64,000 bases of DNA from Liolophura sinensis. Lineage: Eukaryota; Mollusca; Polyplacophora; Chitonida; Chitonidae. The notes beneath the pieces were generated by a model, which was given only the letters and a program-made list of their open reading frames with translations, ran no database searches and had not been told where the DNA came from. Position numbers and translations under genes: made by a program. Shown piece after piece: positions 12,501-24,900 of this stretch. Location of the stretch: positions 1-64,000 of the forward strand of contig NW_027018121.1 of assembly GCF_032854445.1 (NCBI RefSeq). The letters run 5' to 3'. The stretch's first letter is position 1. Each line of letters opens with the position of its first letter.

Positions 12501-15500
12501 ACGTATTTTGTGACGAGAAATCGAATGGTGCAATCCGCGTTGCTCTCCGACCAATACTTTTGGCTGTAGCGACAATTGAATGATCATTTATGTCATAATC
12601 ACGTGCGTAGCAAAAGGTCTTACTCCATGGAAACCAGGGAAATTTGCAATTTTTCAACAGCTGCCGATGCCTGTCTCAATTCCGCATCTTTTGGCACCTT
12701 ACTGAAGTGGGTTAGTGTTCAGTTGTACTATTTACAGCAGACTGTATCAAGTACCTTGTGTTTTTCACGTACAAATGGTGTGGTTTTTTCTACACATAGA
12801 TAAAGACATTGAGATTGTCTTGCACTTAGAAGTAAGGCAATTGCTGGGTGAGTTAAATGGGCTTAGCCCAAAGATTTCAGGTCTTCTGGGCTACCGAAGG
12901 GCACATAACTTATAGTCAAAAGTTGAATATAGTAATGACCAGTCGCGATTGTACAGAGTACAGTGTAGCCGATTTCAATTAACAAAAAGACCAGGCAAAA
13001 ATGCAAAAGTGGAAAAACTATTCCAGTGCTACTAGTAAGAGCCTAATCCGACGTATTTTGTGACGAGAAATCGAATGGTGCAATCCGCGTTGCTCTCCGA
13101 CCAATACTTTTGGCTGTAGCGACAATTGAATGATCATTTATGTCATAATCACGTGCCCAGCAACGGCTCTTACTCCATGGGAAACCAGGGATATTTGCAA
13201 TTTTTCAACAGCTGCCGATGCCTGGGCTCAATTCCGCAACTTTTGGCACCTTATTCATGTGGGTCTGTGGTCAGTTGTACTTTTTACAGCAGGACTGTAT
13301 CAAGTACCTTGTGTTTTCACGTACAAATGGTGTGGTTTTTCTACACGTAGATAAAGACATTGAGAATTGTCTTGCACTTAGAAGTAAGGCAATTGCTGGG
13401 TGAGTTAAATGGGCTTAGCCCAAAGGATTTCAGGTCTTCTGGGCTACCGAAGGGCACATAACTTATAGTCAAAAGTTGAATATAGTAATGACCAGTCGCG
13501 ATTGTACAGAGTACAGTGTAGCCGATTTCAATTAACAAAAAGACCAGGCAAAAATGCAAAAGTGGAAAAAACTGTTCCAGTGCTGCTGGTAAGAGCCTAA
13601 TCCGACGTATTTTGTGACGACAAATCGAATGGTGCAAACCGCGTTGCTCTCCGACCAATACTTTTGCCTGTAGCGACAATTGAATGATCATTTATGTCAT
13701 AATCACGTGCCCAGCAACGGCTCTTACTCCATGGAAACCAGGGATATTTGCAATTTTTCAACAGCTGCCGATGCCTGGCTCAATTCCGCATCTTTTGGCA
13801 CCTTATTCATGTGGGTCTGTTGTCAGTTGTACTTTTTACAGCAGACTGTATCAAGTACCTTGTGTTTTTCACGTACAAATGGTGTGGTTTTTCTACACGT
13901 AGATAAAGACATTGAGATTGTCTTGCACTTAGAAGTAAGGCAATTGCTGGGTGAGTTAAATGGGCTTGGCCCAAAGATTTCAGGTCTTTCTGGGCTACCG
14001 AAGGGCACATAACTTATAGTCAAAAGTTGAATATAGTAATGACCAGTCGCGATTGTACAGAGTGCAGTGTAGCCGGTTTCAATTAACAAAAAGACCAAGG
14101 TAAAAATGCAAAAGTGGGAAAAACTGTTCCAGTGCTGCTGGTAAGAGGCTAATCCGACGTATTTTTGTGACGACAAATCGAATGGTGCAAACCGCGTTGC
14201 TCTCCAACAAATACTTTTGCCTGTAGCGACAATTGAATGATCATTTATGTCATAATCACGTGCCCAGCAACTGCTCTTACTCCATGGAAACCAGGGAAAT
14301 TTGCAATTTTTCAACAGCTGCCGATGCCGTGGCTCAATTCCGCATCTTTTTGGCACCTTACTGAAGTGGGTTAGTGTTCAGTTGTACTTTTTACAGCAGA
14401 CTGTATCAAGTACCTTGTGGTTTTCACGTACAAATGGTGTGGTTTTTCTACACGTAGATAAAGACATTGAGATTGTCTTGCACTTAGAAGTAAGGCAATT
14501 GCTGGGTGAGTTAAATGGGCTTAGCCCAAAGATTTCAGGTCTTTCTGGGCTACCGAAGGGCACATAACTTATAGTCAAAAGTTGAATATAGTAATGGACC
14601 AGTCGCGATTGTACAGAGTACAGTGTAGCCGATTTCAATTAACAAAAACACCAGGCAAAAATGCAAAAGTGGAAAAACTGTTCCAGTGCTACTAGTAAGA
14701 GCCTAATCCGACGTATTTTTGTGACGACAAATCGAATGGTGCAAATCCGCGTTGCTCTCCGACCAATACTTTTGCCTGTAGCGACAATTGAATGATCATT
14801 TATGTCATAATCACGTGCGTAGCAACGTCTCTTACTCCATGGAAACCAGGGAAATTTGCAATTTTTCAACAGCTGCCGATGCCTGGCTCAATTCCGCATC
14901 TTTTGGCACCTTACTGAAGTGGGTTAGTGTTTCAGTTGTACTTTTTACAGCAGACTGTATCAAGTACCTTGTGGTTTTCACGTACAAATGGTGTGGGTTT
15001 TTCTACACGTAGATAAAGACATTGAGATTGTCTTGCACTTAGAAGTAAGGCAATTTGCTGGGTGAGTTAAATGGGCTTAGCCCAAAGATTTCAGGTCTTC
15101 TGGGCTACCGAAGGGCACATAACTTATAGTCAAAAGTTGAATATAGTAATGACCAGTCGCGATTGTACAGAGTACAGTGTAGCGCGATTTCAATTAACAA
15201 AAACACCAGGCAAAAATGCAAAAGTGGAAAAACTGTTCCAGTGCTACTAGTAAGAGCCTAATCCGACGTATTTTGTGACGACCAAATCGAATGGTGCAAT
15301 CCGCGTTGCTCTCCGACCAATACTTTTGCCTGTAGCGACAATTGAATGATCATTTATGTCATAATCACGTGGCGTAGCAACGTCTCTTACTCCATGGAAA
15401 CCAGGGAAATTTGCAATTTTTCAACAGCTGCCGATGCCTGGCTCAATTCCGCATCTTTTGGCACCTTACTGAAGTGGGTTAAGTGTTCAGTTGTACTTTT

Positions 15501-15903
15501 TACAGCAGGACTGTATCAAGTACCTTGTGTTTTTCACGTACAAATGGTGTGGTTTTTCTACACGTAGATAAAGACATTGAGATTGTCTTGCACTTAGAAG
15601 TAAGGCAATTGCTGGGTGAGTTAAATGGGCTTGGCCCAAAGATTTGACGTCTTCTGGGCTACCGAAGGGCACGTTAACTTATAGTCAAAAGTTGAATATA
15701 GTGAATATAGTAATGACCAGTCGCGATTGTACAGAGTGCAGTGTAGCCGCTTTCATTAACAAAAAGACCAGGCAAAAATGCAAAAGTGGAAAAACTGTTC
15801 CAGTGCTGCTGGGTAAGAGGCTAATCCGACGTATTTTGTGACGAGAAATCGAATGGTGCAAACCGCGTTGCTCTCCGACCAATACTTTTGCCTGTAGTGA
15901 CAA
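6522..15903. repeat. Shuffled monomers with many private indels
   Basis: Monomer starts: 6522, 7071, 7622, 8170, 8721, 9277, 9830, 10377, 10926, 11476, 12026, 12576, 13126, 13680, 14233, 14788, 15342. Ring-type variants are present (type 1 fronts at 8170, 10377, 14788 and 15342; type 4-like fronts at 9830 and 12026) but not in a long regular order. Unit lengths vary from 547 to 562 bp, mostly through single-base insertions private to one unit. Examples are gtaacagag near 8548, gcaggtgtagcc near 11309 and ccgtggctc near 14327. The stretch holds nothing other than satellite. Confidence 0.85.
15694..15711. repeat. 9-bp tandem duplication (gaatatagt x2)
   Basis: The usual gttgaatatagtaatgacc is expanded by one extra gaatatagt. 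Together with other private changes (acgttaac for acataac at 15671) it makes this the longest unit, 562 bp from 15342 to 15904. No other unit has it. Confidence 0.9.
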
Positions 15904-18900
15904 TTGAATGATCATTTATGTCATAATCACGTGCCCAGCAACGGCTCTTACTCCATGGAAACCAGGGAAATTTGCAATTTTTCAACAGCTGCCGATGCCT
16001 GGCTCAATTCCGCATCCTTTGGCACCTTACTGAAGTGGGTCAGTGTTTAGTTGTACTTTTTACAGCAGACTGTATCAAGTACCTTGTGGTTTTCACGTAC
16101 AAATGGTGTGGTTTTTCTACACGTAGATAAAGACATTAAGATTGTCTTGCATTTAGAAGTAAGGCAATTGCTGGGTGAGTTAAATGGGCTTGGCCCAAAG
16201 ATTTCAGGTCTTCTGGGCTACCGAAGGGCACATAACTTATAGTCAAAAGTTGAATATAGTAATGACCAGTCGCGATTGTACAGAGTACAGTGTAGCCGAT
16301 TTCATTAACAAAAAGACCAGGCAAAAATGCAAAAGTGGAAAAACTGTTCCAGTGCTACTAGTAAGAGCCTAATCCGACGTATTTTGTGACGAGAAATCGA
16401 ATGGTGCAATCCGCGTTGCTCTCCGACCAATACTTTTGGCTGTAGCGACAATTGAATGATCATTTATGTCATAATCACGTGCGTAGCAACGTCTCTTACT
16501 CCATGGAAACCAGGGAAATTTGCAATTTTTCAACAGCTGCCGATGCCTGGCTCAATTCCGCATCTTTTGGCACCTTACTGAAGTGGGTTAATGTTCAGTT
16601 GTACTTTTTACAGCAGACTGTATCAAGTACCTTGTGTTTTTCACGTACAAATGGTGTGGTTTTTCTACACGTAGATAAAGACATTGAGATTGTCTTGCAC
16701 TTAGAAGTAAGGCAATTGCTGGGTGAGTTAAATGGGCTTAGCCCAAAGATTTGACGTCTTCTGGGCTACCGAAGGGCACATAACTTATAGTCAAAAGTTG
16801 AATATAGTAATGACCAGTCGCGATTGTACAGAGTGCAGTGTAGCCGATTTCAATTAACAGAAAGACCAGGCAAAAATGCAAAAGTGGAAAAACTGTTCCA
16901 GTGCTGCTGGTAAGAGGCTAATCCGACGTATTTTGTGACGACAAATCGAATGGTGCAAACCGCGTTGCTCTCCGACCAATACTTTTGCCTGTAGCGACAA
17001 TTGAATGATCATTTATGTCATAATCACGTGCCCAGCAACGGCTCTTACTCCATGGAAACCAGGGATATTTGCAATTTTTCAACAGCTGCCGATGCCTGGC
17101 TCAATTCCGCATCTTTTGGCACCTTATTCATGTGGGTCTGTGGTCAGTTGTACTTTTTTACAGCAGACTGTATCAAGTACCTTGTGTTTTTCACGTACAA
17201 ATGGTGTGGTTTTTCTACACGTAGATAAAGACATTGAGATTGTCTTGCACTTAGAAAGTAAGGCAATTGCTGGGTGAGTTAAATGGGCTTAGCCCAAAGA
17301 TTTCAGGTCTTCTGGGCTACCGAAGGGCACATAACTTATAGTCAAAAGTTGAATATAGTAATGACCAGTCGCGATTGTACAGAGTACAGTGTAGCCGATT
17401 TCAATTAACAAAAAGACCAGGCAAAAATGCAAAAGTGGAAAAACTGTTCCAGTGCTGCTGGTAAGAGCCTAATCCGACGTATTTTGTGACGACAAATCGA
17501 ATGGTGCAAACCGCGTTGCTCTCCGACCAATACTTTTGCCTGTAGTGACAATTGAATGATCATTTATGTCATAATCACGTGCCCAGCAACGGCTCTTACT
17601 CCATGGAAACCAGGGATATTTGCAATTTTTCAACATCTGCCGATGCCTGGCTCAATTCCGCATCTTTTGGCACCTTATTCATGTGGGTCTGTGGTCAGTT
17701 GTACTTTTTACAGCAGACTGTATCAAGTACCTTGTGTTTTTCACGTACAAATGGTGTGGTTTTCCTACACGTAGATAAAGACATTGAGATTGTCTTGCAC
17801 TTAGAAGTAAGGCAATTGCTGGGTGAGTTAAATGGGCTTAGCCCAAAGATTTCAGGTCTTCTGGGCTACCGAAGGGCACATAACTTATAGTCAAAAGTTG
17901 AATATAGTAATGACCAGTCGCGATTGTACAGAGTACAGTGTAGCCGATTTCAATTAACAAAAAGACCAGGCAAAAATGCAAAAGTGGAAAAACTGTTCCA
18001 GTGCTACTAGTAAGAGCCTAATCCGACGTATTTTGTGACGAGAAATCGAATGGTGCAATCCGCGTTGCTCTCCGACCAATACTTTTGGCTGTAGCGACAA
18101 TTAAATGATCATTTATGTCATAATTACGTGCGTAGCAACGGGTCTTACTCCATGGAAACCAGGAAATTTGCAATTTTTCGACAGCTGCCGATGCCTGTCT
18201 CAATTCCGCATCTTTTGGCACCTTACTGAAGTGGGTTAGTGTTCAGTTGTACTTTTTACAGCAGACTGTATCAAGTACCTTGTGTTTTTCACGTACAAAT
18301 GGTGTGGTTTTTCTACACGTAGATAAAGACATTGAGATTGTCTTGCACTTAGAAGTAAGGCAATTGCCTGGGTGAGTTAAATGGGCTTAGCCAAAGATTT
18401 CAGGTCTTCTGGGCTACCAAAGGGCACATAACTTATAGTCAAAAGTTGAATATAGTAATGACCAGTCGCGATTGTACAGAGTACAGTGTAGCCGATTTCA
18501 ATTAACAAAAAGACCAGGCAAAAATGCAAAAGTGGAAAAACTGTTCCAGTGCTACTAGTAAGAGCCTAATCCGACGTATTTTGTGACGAGAAATCGAATG
18601 GTGCAATCCGCGTTGCTCTCCGACCAACACTTTTGGCTGTAGTGAAAATTGAATGATCATTTATGTCATAATCACGTGCGTAGCAACGTCTCTTACTCCA
18701 TGGAAACCAGGGAAATTTGCAATTTTTCAACAGCTGCCGATGCCTGGCTCAATTCCGCATCTTTTGGCACCTTACTGAAGTGGGTTAGTGTTTCAGTTGT
18801 ACTTTTTACAGCAGACTGTATCAAGTACCTTGTGTTTTTCACGTACAAATGGTGTGGTTTTTCTACACGTAGATAAAGACATTGAGATTGTCTTGCACTT

Positions 18901-21900
18901 AGAAGTAAGGCAATTGCTGGGTGAGTTAAATGGGCTTAGCCCAAAGATTGACGTCTTCTGGGCTACCGAAGGGCACATAACTTATAGTCAAAAGTTGAAT
19001 ATAGTAATGACCAGTCGCGATTGTACAGAGTACAGTGTAGCCGATTTCAATTAACAAAAAGACCAGGCAAAAATGCAAAAGTGGAAAAACTGTTCCAGTG
19101 CTGCTGGTAAGAGGCTAATCCGACGTATTTTGTGACGACAAATCGAATGGTGCAAACCGCGTTGCTCTCCGACAAATACTTTTGCCTGTAGTGACAATTG
19201 AATGATCATTTATGTCATAATCACGTGCCCAGCAACGGCTCTTACTCCATGGAAACCAGGGAAATTTGCAATTTTTCAACAGCTGCCGATGCCTGGCTCA
19301 ATTCCGCATCTTTTGGCACCTTGTTCATGTGGGTCTGTGGTCAGTTGTACTTTTTACAGCAGACTGTATCAAGTACCTTGTGTTTTTCATGTACAAATGG
19401 TGTGGTTTTTCTACACGTAGATAAAGACATTGAGATTGTCTTGCACTTAGAAGTAAGGCAATGCTGGGTGAGTTAAATGGGCTTAGCCCAAAGATTTCAG
19501 GACTTCTGGGCTACCGAAGGGCACATAACTTATAGTCAAAAGTTGAATATAGTAATGACCAGTCGCGATTGTACAGAGTACAGTGTAGCCGATTTCAATT
19601 AACAAAAAGACCAGGCAAAAATGCAAAAGTGGAAAAACTGTTCCAGTGCTACTAGTAAGAGCCTAATCCGACGTATTTTGTGACGAGAAATCGAATGGTG
19701 CAATCCGCGTTGCTCTCCGACCAATACTTTTGGCTGTAGCGACAATTGAATGATCATTTATGTCATAATCACGTGCGTAGCAACGGCTCTTACTCCATGG
19801 AAACCAGGGAAATTTGCAATTTTTCAACAGGTGCCGATGCCTGTCTCAATTCCGCATCTTTTGGCACCTTACTGAAGTGGGTTAGTGTTCAGTTGTACTT
19901 TTTACAGCAGACTGTATCAAGTACCTTGTGTTTTTCACGTACGAATGGTGTGGTTTTTCTACACGTAGATAAAGACATTGAGATTGTCTTGCACTTAGAA
20001 GTAAGGCATTGCTGGGTGAGTTAAATGGGCTTAGCCCAAAGATTTGACGTCTTCTGGGCTAACCGAAGGGCACATAACTTATAGTCAAAAGTTGAATATA
20101 GTAATGACCAGTCGCGATTGTACAGAGTACAGTGTAGCCGATTTCAATTAACAAAAAGACCAGGTAAAAATGCAAAAGTGGAAAAACTGTTCCAGTGCTG
20201 CTGGTAAGAGGCTAATCCGACGTATTTTGTGACGAGAAATCGAATGGTGCAAACCGCGTTGCTCTCCGACAAATACTTTTGCCTGTAGTGACAATTGAAT
20301 GATCATTTATGTCATAATCACGTGCCCAGCAACGGCTCTTACTCCATGGAAACCAGGGAAATTTGCAATTTTTCAACAGCTGCCGATGCCTGGCTCAATT
20401 CCGCATCTTTTGGCACCTTACTGAAGTGGGTTAGTGTTCAGTTGTACTTTTTACAGCAGACTGTATCAAGTACCTTGTGTTTTTCACGTACAAATGGTGT
20501 GGTTTTTCTACACGTAGATAAAGACATTGAGATTGTCTTGCACTTAGAAGTAAGGCAATTGCTGGGTGAGTTAAATGGGCTTAGCCCAAAGATTTCAGGT
20601 CTTCTGGGCTACCGTAGGGCACATAACTTATAGTCAAAAGTGAATATAGTAATGACCAGTCGCGATTGTACAGAGTACAGTGTAGCCGATTTCAATTAAC
20701 AAAAAGACCAGGCAAAAATGCAAAAGTGGAAAAACTGTTCCAGTGCTACTAGTAAGAGCCTAATCCGACGTATTTTGTGACGACAAATCGAATGTGCAAT
20801 CCGCGTTGCTCTCCGACCAATACTTTTGGCTGTAGCGACAATTGAATGATCATTTATGTCATAATCACGTGCGTAGCAACGTCTCTTACTCCATGGAAAC
20901 CAGGGAAATTTGCAATTTTTCAACAGCTGCCGATGCCTGGCTCAATTCCGCATCTTTTGGCACCTTACTGAAGTGGTTAGTGTTTAGTTGTACTTTTTAC
21001 AGCAGACTGTATCAAGTACCTTGTGTTTTTCACGTACAAATGGTGTGGTTTTTCTACACGTAGATAAGACATTGAGATTGTCTTGCACTTAGAAGTAAGG
21101 CAATTGCTGGGTGAGTTAAATGGGCTTGGCCAAAAGATTTGACGTCTTCTGGGCTACCGAAGGGCACATAACTTATAGTCAAAAGTTGAATATAGTAATG
21201 ACCAGTCGCGATTGTACAGAGTGCAGTGTAGCCGGTTTCAATTAACAAAAAGACCAGGCAAAAATGCAAAAGTGGAAAAACTGTTCCAGTGCTGCTGGTA
21301 AGAGGCTAATCCGACGTATTTTGTGACGAGAAAGATCGAATGGTGCAAACCGCGTTGCTCTCCGACCAATACTTTTGCCTGTAGTGACAATTGAATGATC
21401 ATTTATGTCATAATCACGTGCCCAGCAACGGCTCTTACTCCATGGAAACCAGGGAAATTTGCAATTTTTCAACAGCTGCCGATGCCTGGCTCAATTCCGC
21501 ATCCTTTGGCACCTTACTGAAGTGGGTCAGTGTTCAGTTGTACTTTTTAGAGCAGACTGTATCAAGTACCTTGTGGTTTTCACGTACAAATGGTGTGGTT
21601 TTTCTACACGTAGATAAAGACATTAAGATTGTCTTGCATTTAGAAGTAAGGCAATTGCTGGGTGAGTTAAATGGGCTTAGCCCAAAGATTTGACGTCTTC
21701 GGGCTTACCGAAGGGCACATAACTTATAGTCAAAAGTTGAATATAGTAATGACCAGTCGCGATTGTACAGAGTACAGTGTAGCCGATTTCAATTAACAAA
21801 AAGACCAGGCAAAAATGCAAAAGTGGAAAAACTGTTCCAGTGCTGCTGGTAAGAGGGCTAATCCGACGTATTTTGTGACGACAAATCGAATGGTGCAAAA

Positions 21901-24900
21901 CCGCGTTGCTCTCCGACCAATACTTTTGCCTGTAGTGACAATTGAATGATCATTTATGTCATAATCACGTGCCCAGCAACGGCTCTTACTCCATGGAAAC
22001 CAGGGAAATTTGCAATTTTTCAACAGCTGCCGATGCCTGGCTCAATTCCGCATCTTTTGGCACCTTGTTCATGTGGGTCTGTGGTCAGTTGTACTTTTTA
22101 CAGCAGACTGTATCAAGTACCTTGTGTTTTTCACGTACAAATGGTGTGGTTTTTCTACACGTAGATAAAGACATTGAGATTGTCTTGCACTTAGAAGTAA
22201 GAATTGCTGGGTGAGTTAAATGGGCTTAGCCCAAAGATTTCAGGTCTTCTGGGCTACCGAAGGGCACATAACTTATAGTCAAAAGTTGAATATAGTAATG
22301 ACCAGTCGCGATTGTACAGAGTGCAGTGTAGCCGGTTTCAATTAACAAAAAGACCAGGCAAAAATGCAAAAGTGGAAAAACTGTTTCCAGTGCTGCTGGT
22401 AAGAGGCTAATCCGACGTATTTTGTGACGACAAATCGAATGGTGCAAACCGCGTTGCTCTCCGACCAATACTTTTGCCTGTAGTGACAATTGAATGATCA
22501 TTTATGTCATAATCACGTGCCCACCAACGGCTCTTACTCCATGGAAACCAGGGAAATTTGCAATTTTTCAACAGCTGCCGATGCCTGGCTCAATTCCGCA
22601 TCTTTTGGCACCTTATTCATGTGGGTATGTGTTCAGTTGTACTTTTTACAGCAGACTGTATAAAGTACCTTGTGTTTTTCACGTACAAATGGTGTGGTTT
22701 TTCTACACGTAGATAAAGACATTGAGATTGTCTTGGACTTAGAAGTAAGACAATTGCTGGGTGAGTTAAATGGGCTTGGCCCCAAAGATTTCAGGTCTTC
22801 TGGGCTACCGAAGGGCACATAACTTATAGTCAAAAGTTGAATATAGTAATGACCAGTCGCGATTGTACAGAGTACAGTGTAGCCGATTTCAATTAACAAA
22901 AAGACCAGGCAAAAATGCAAAAGTGGAAAAACTGTTCCAGTGCTACTAGTAAGAGCCTAATCCGACGTATTTTGTGACGAGAAATCGAATGGTGCAATCC
23001 GCGTTGCTCTCCGACCAATACTTTTGGCTGTAGCGACAATTGAATGATCATTTATGTCATAATCACGTGCCCAGCAACGGGTCTTACTCCATGGAAACCA
23101 GGGAAATTTGCAATTTTTCAACAGCTGCCGATGCCTGTCTCAATTCCGCATCTTTTGGCACCTTACTGAAGTGGGTTAGTGTTCAGTTGTACTTTTTACA
23201 GCAGACTGTATCAAGTACCTTGTGTTTTTCACGTACAAATGGTGTGGTTTTTCTACACGTAGATAAAGACATTGAGATTGTCTTGCACTTAGAAGTAAGG
23301 CAATTGCTGGGTGAGTTAAATGGGCTTAGCCCAAAGATTTCAGGACTTCTGGGCTACCGAAGGGCACATAACTTATAGTCAAAAGTTGAATATAGTAATG
23401 ACCAGTCGCGATTGTACAGAGTACAGTGTAGCCGATTTCAATTAACAAAAAGACCAGGCAAAAATGCAAAAGTGGAAAAACTGTTCCAGTGCTACTAGTA
23501 AGAGCCTAATCCGACGTATTTTGTGACGAGAAATCGAATGGTGCAATCCGCGTTGCTCTCCGACCAATACTTTTGGCTGTAGCGACAATTGAATGATCAT
23601 TTATGTCATAATCACGTGCGTAGCAACGGCTCTTACTCCATGGAAACCAGGGAAATTTGCAATTTTTCAACAGGTGCCGATGCCTGTCTCAATTCCGCAT
23701 CTTTTGGCACCTTACTGAAGTGGGTTAGTGTTCAGTTGTACTTTTTACAGCAGACTGTATCAAGTACCTTGTGTTTTTCACGTACGAATGGTGTGGTTTT
23801 TCTACACGTAGATAAAGACATTGAGATTGTCTTGCACTTAGAAGTAAGGCAATTGCTGGGTGAGTTAAATGGGCTTAGCCCAAAGATTTCAGGTCTTCTG
23901 GGCTACCGAAGGGCACATAACTTATTGTCAAAAGTTGAATATAGTAATGACCAGTCGCGATTGTACAGAGTACAGTGTAGCCGATTTCAATTAACAAAAA
24001 GACCAGGTAAAAATGCAAAAGTGGAAAAACTGTTCCAGTGCTGCTGGTAAGAGGCTAATCCGACGTATTTTGTGACGACAAATCGAATGGTGCAAACCGC
24101 GTTGCTCTCCGACCAATACTTTTGCCTGTAGTGACAATTGAATGATCATTTATGTCATAATCACGTGCCCAGCAACGGCTCTTACTCCATGGAAACCAGG
24201 GATATTTGCTATTTTTCAACAGCTGCCGATGCCTGGCTCAATTCCGCATCTTTTGGCACCTTATTCATGTGGGTCTGTGGTCAGTTGTACTTTTTACAGC
24301 AGACTGTATCAAGTACCTTGTGTTTTTCACGTACAAATGGTGTGGTTTTTCTACACGTAGATAAAGACATTGAGATTGTCTTGCACTTAGAAGTAAGGCA
24401 ATTGCTGGGTGAGTTAAATGGGCTTAGCCCAAAGATTTGACGTCTTCTGGGCTACCGAAGGGCACATAACTTATAGTCAAAAGTTGAATATAGTAATGAC
24501 CAGTCGCGATTGTACAGAGTGCAGTGTAGCCGATTTCAATTAACAGAAAGACCAGGCAAAAATGCAAAAGTGGAAAAACTGTTCCAGTGCTTCTGTTAAG
24601 TGGCTAATCCGACGTATTTTGTGACGACAAATCGAATGGTGCAAACCGCGTTGCTCTCCGACCAATACTTTTGCCTGTAGCGACAATTGAATGATCATTT
24701 ATGTCATAATCACGTGCCCAGCAACGGCTCTTACTCCATGGAAACCAGGGATATTTGCAATTTTTCAACAGCTGCCGATGCCTGGCTCAATTCCGCATCT
24801 TTTGGCACCTTATTCATGTGGGTCTGTGGTCAGTTGTACTTTTTACAGCAGACTGTATCAAGTACCTTGTGTTTTTCACGTACAAATGGTGTGGTTTTTC

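Noticed and set aside
13823-14356. 177-codon minus-strand open frame, the longest in the window
   Set aside because: It joins two frames of adjacent satellite units through private indels in the noisy region, probably sequence errors.
23589-24050. 153-codon plus-strand open frame
   Set aside because: It results from a single A-to-T change at 23926 turning the usual TAG into TTG. No related unit has it, so it is a chance read-through.
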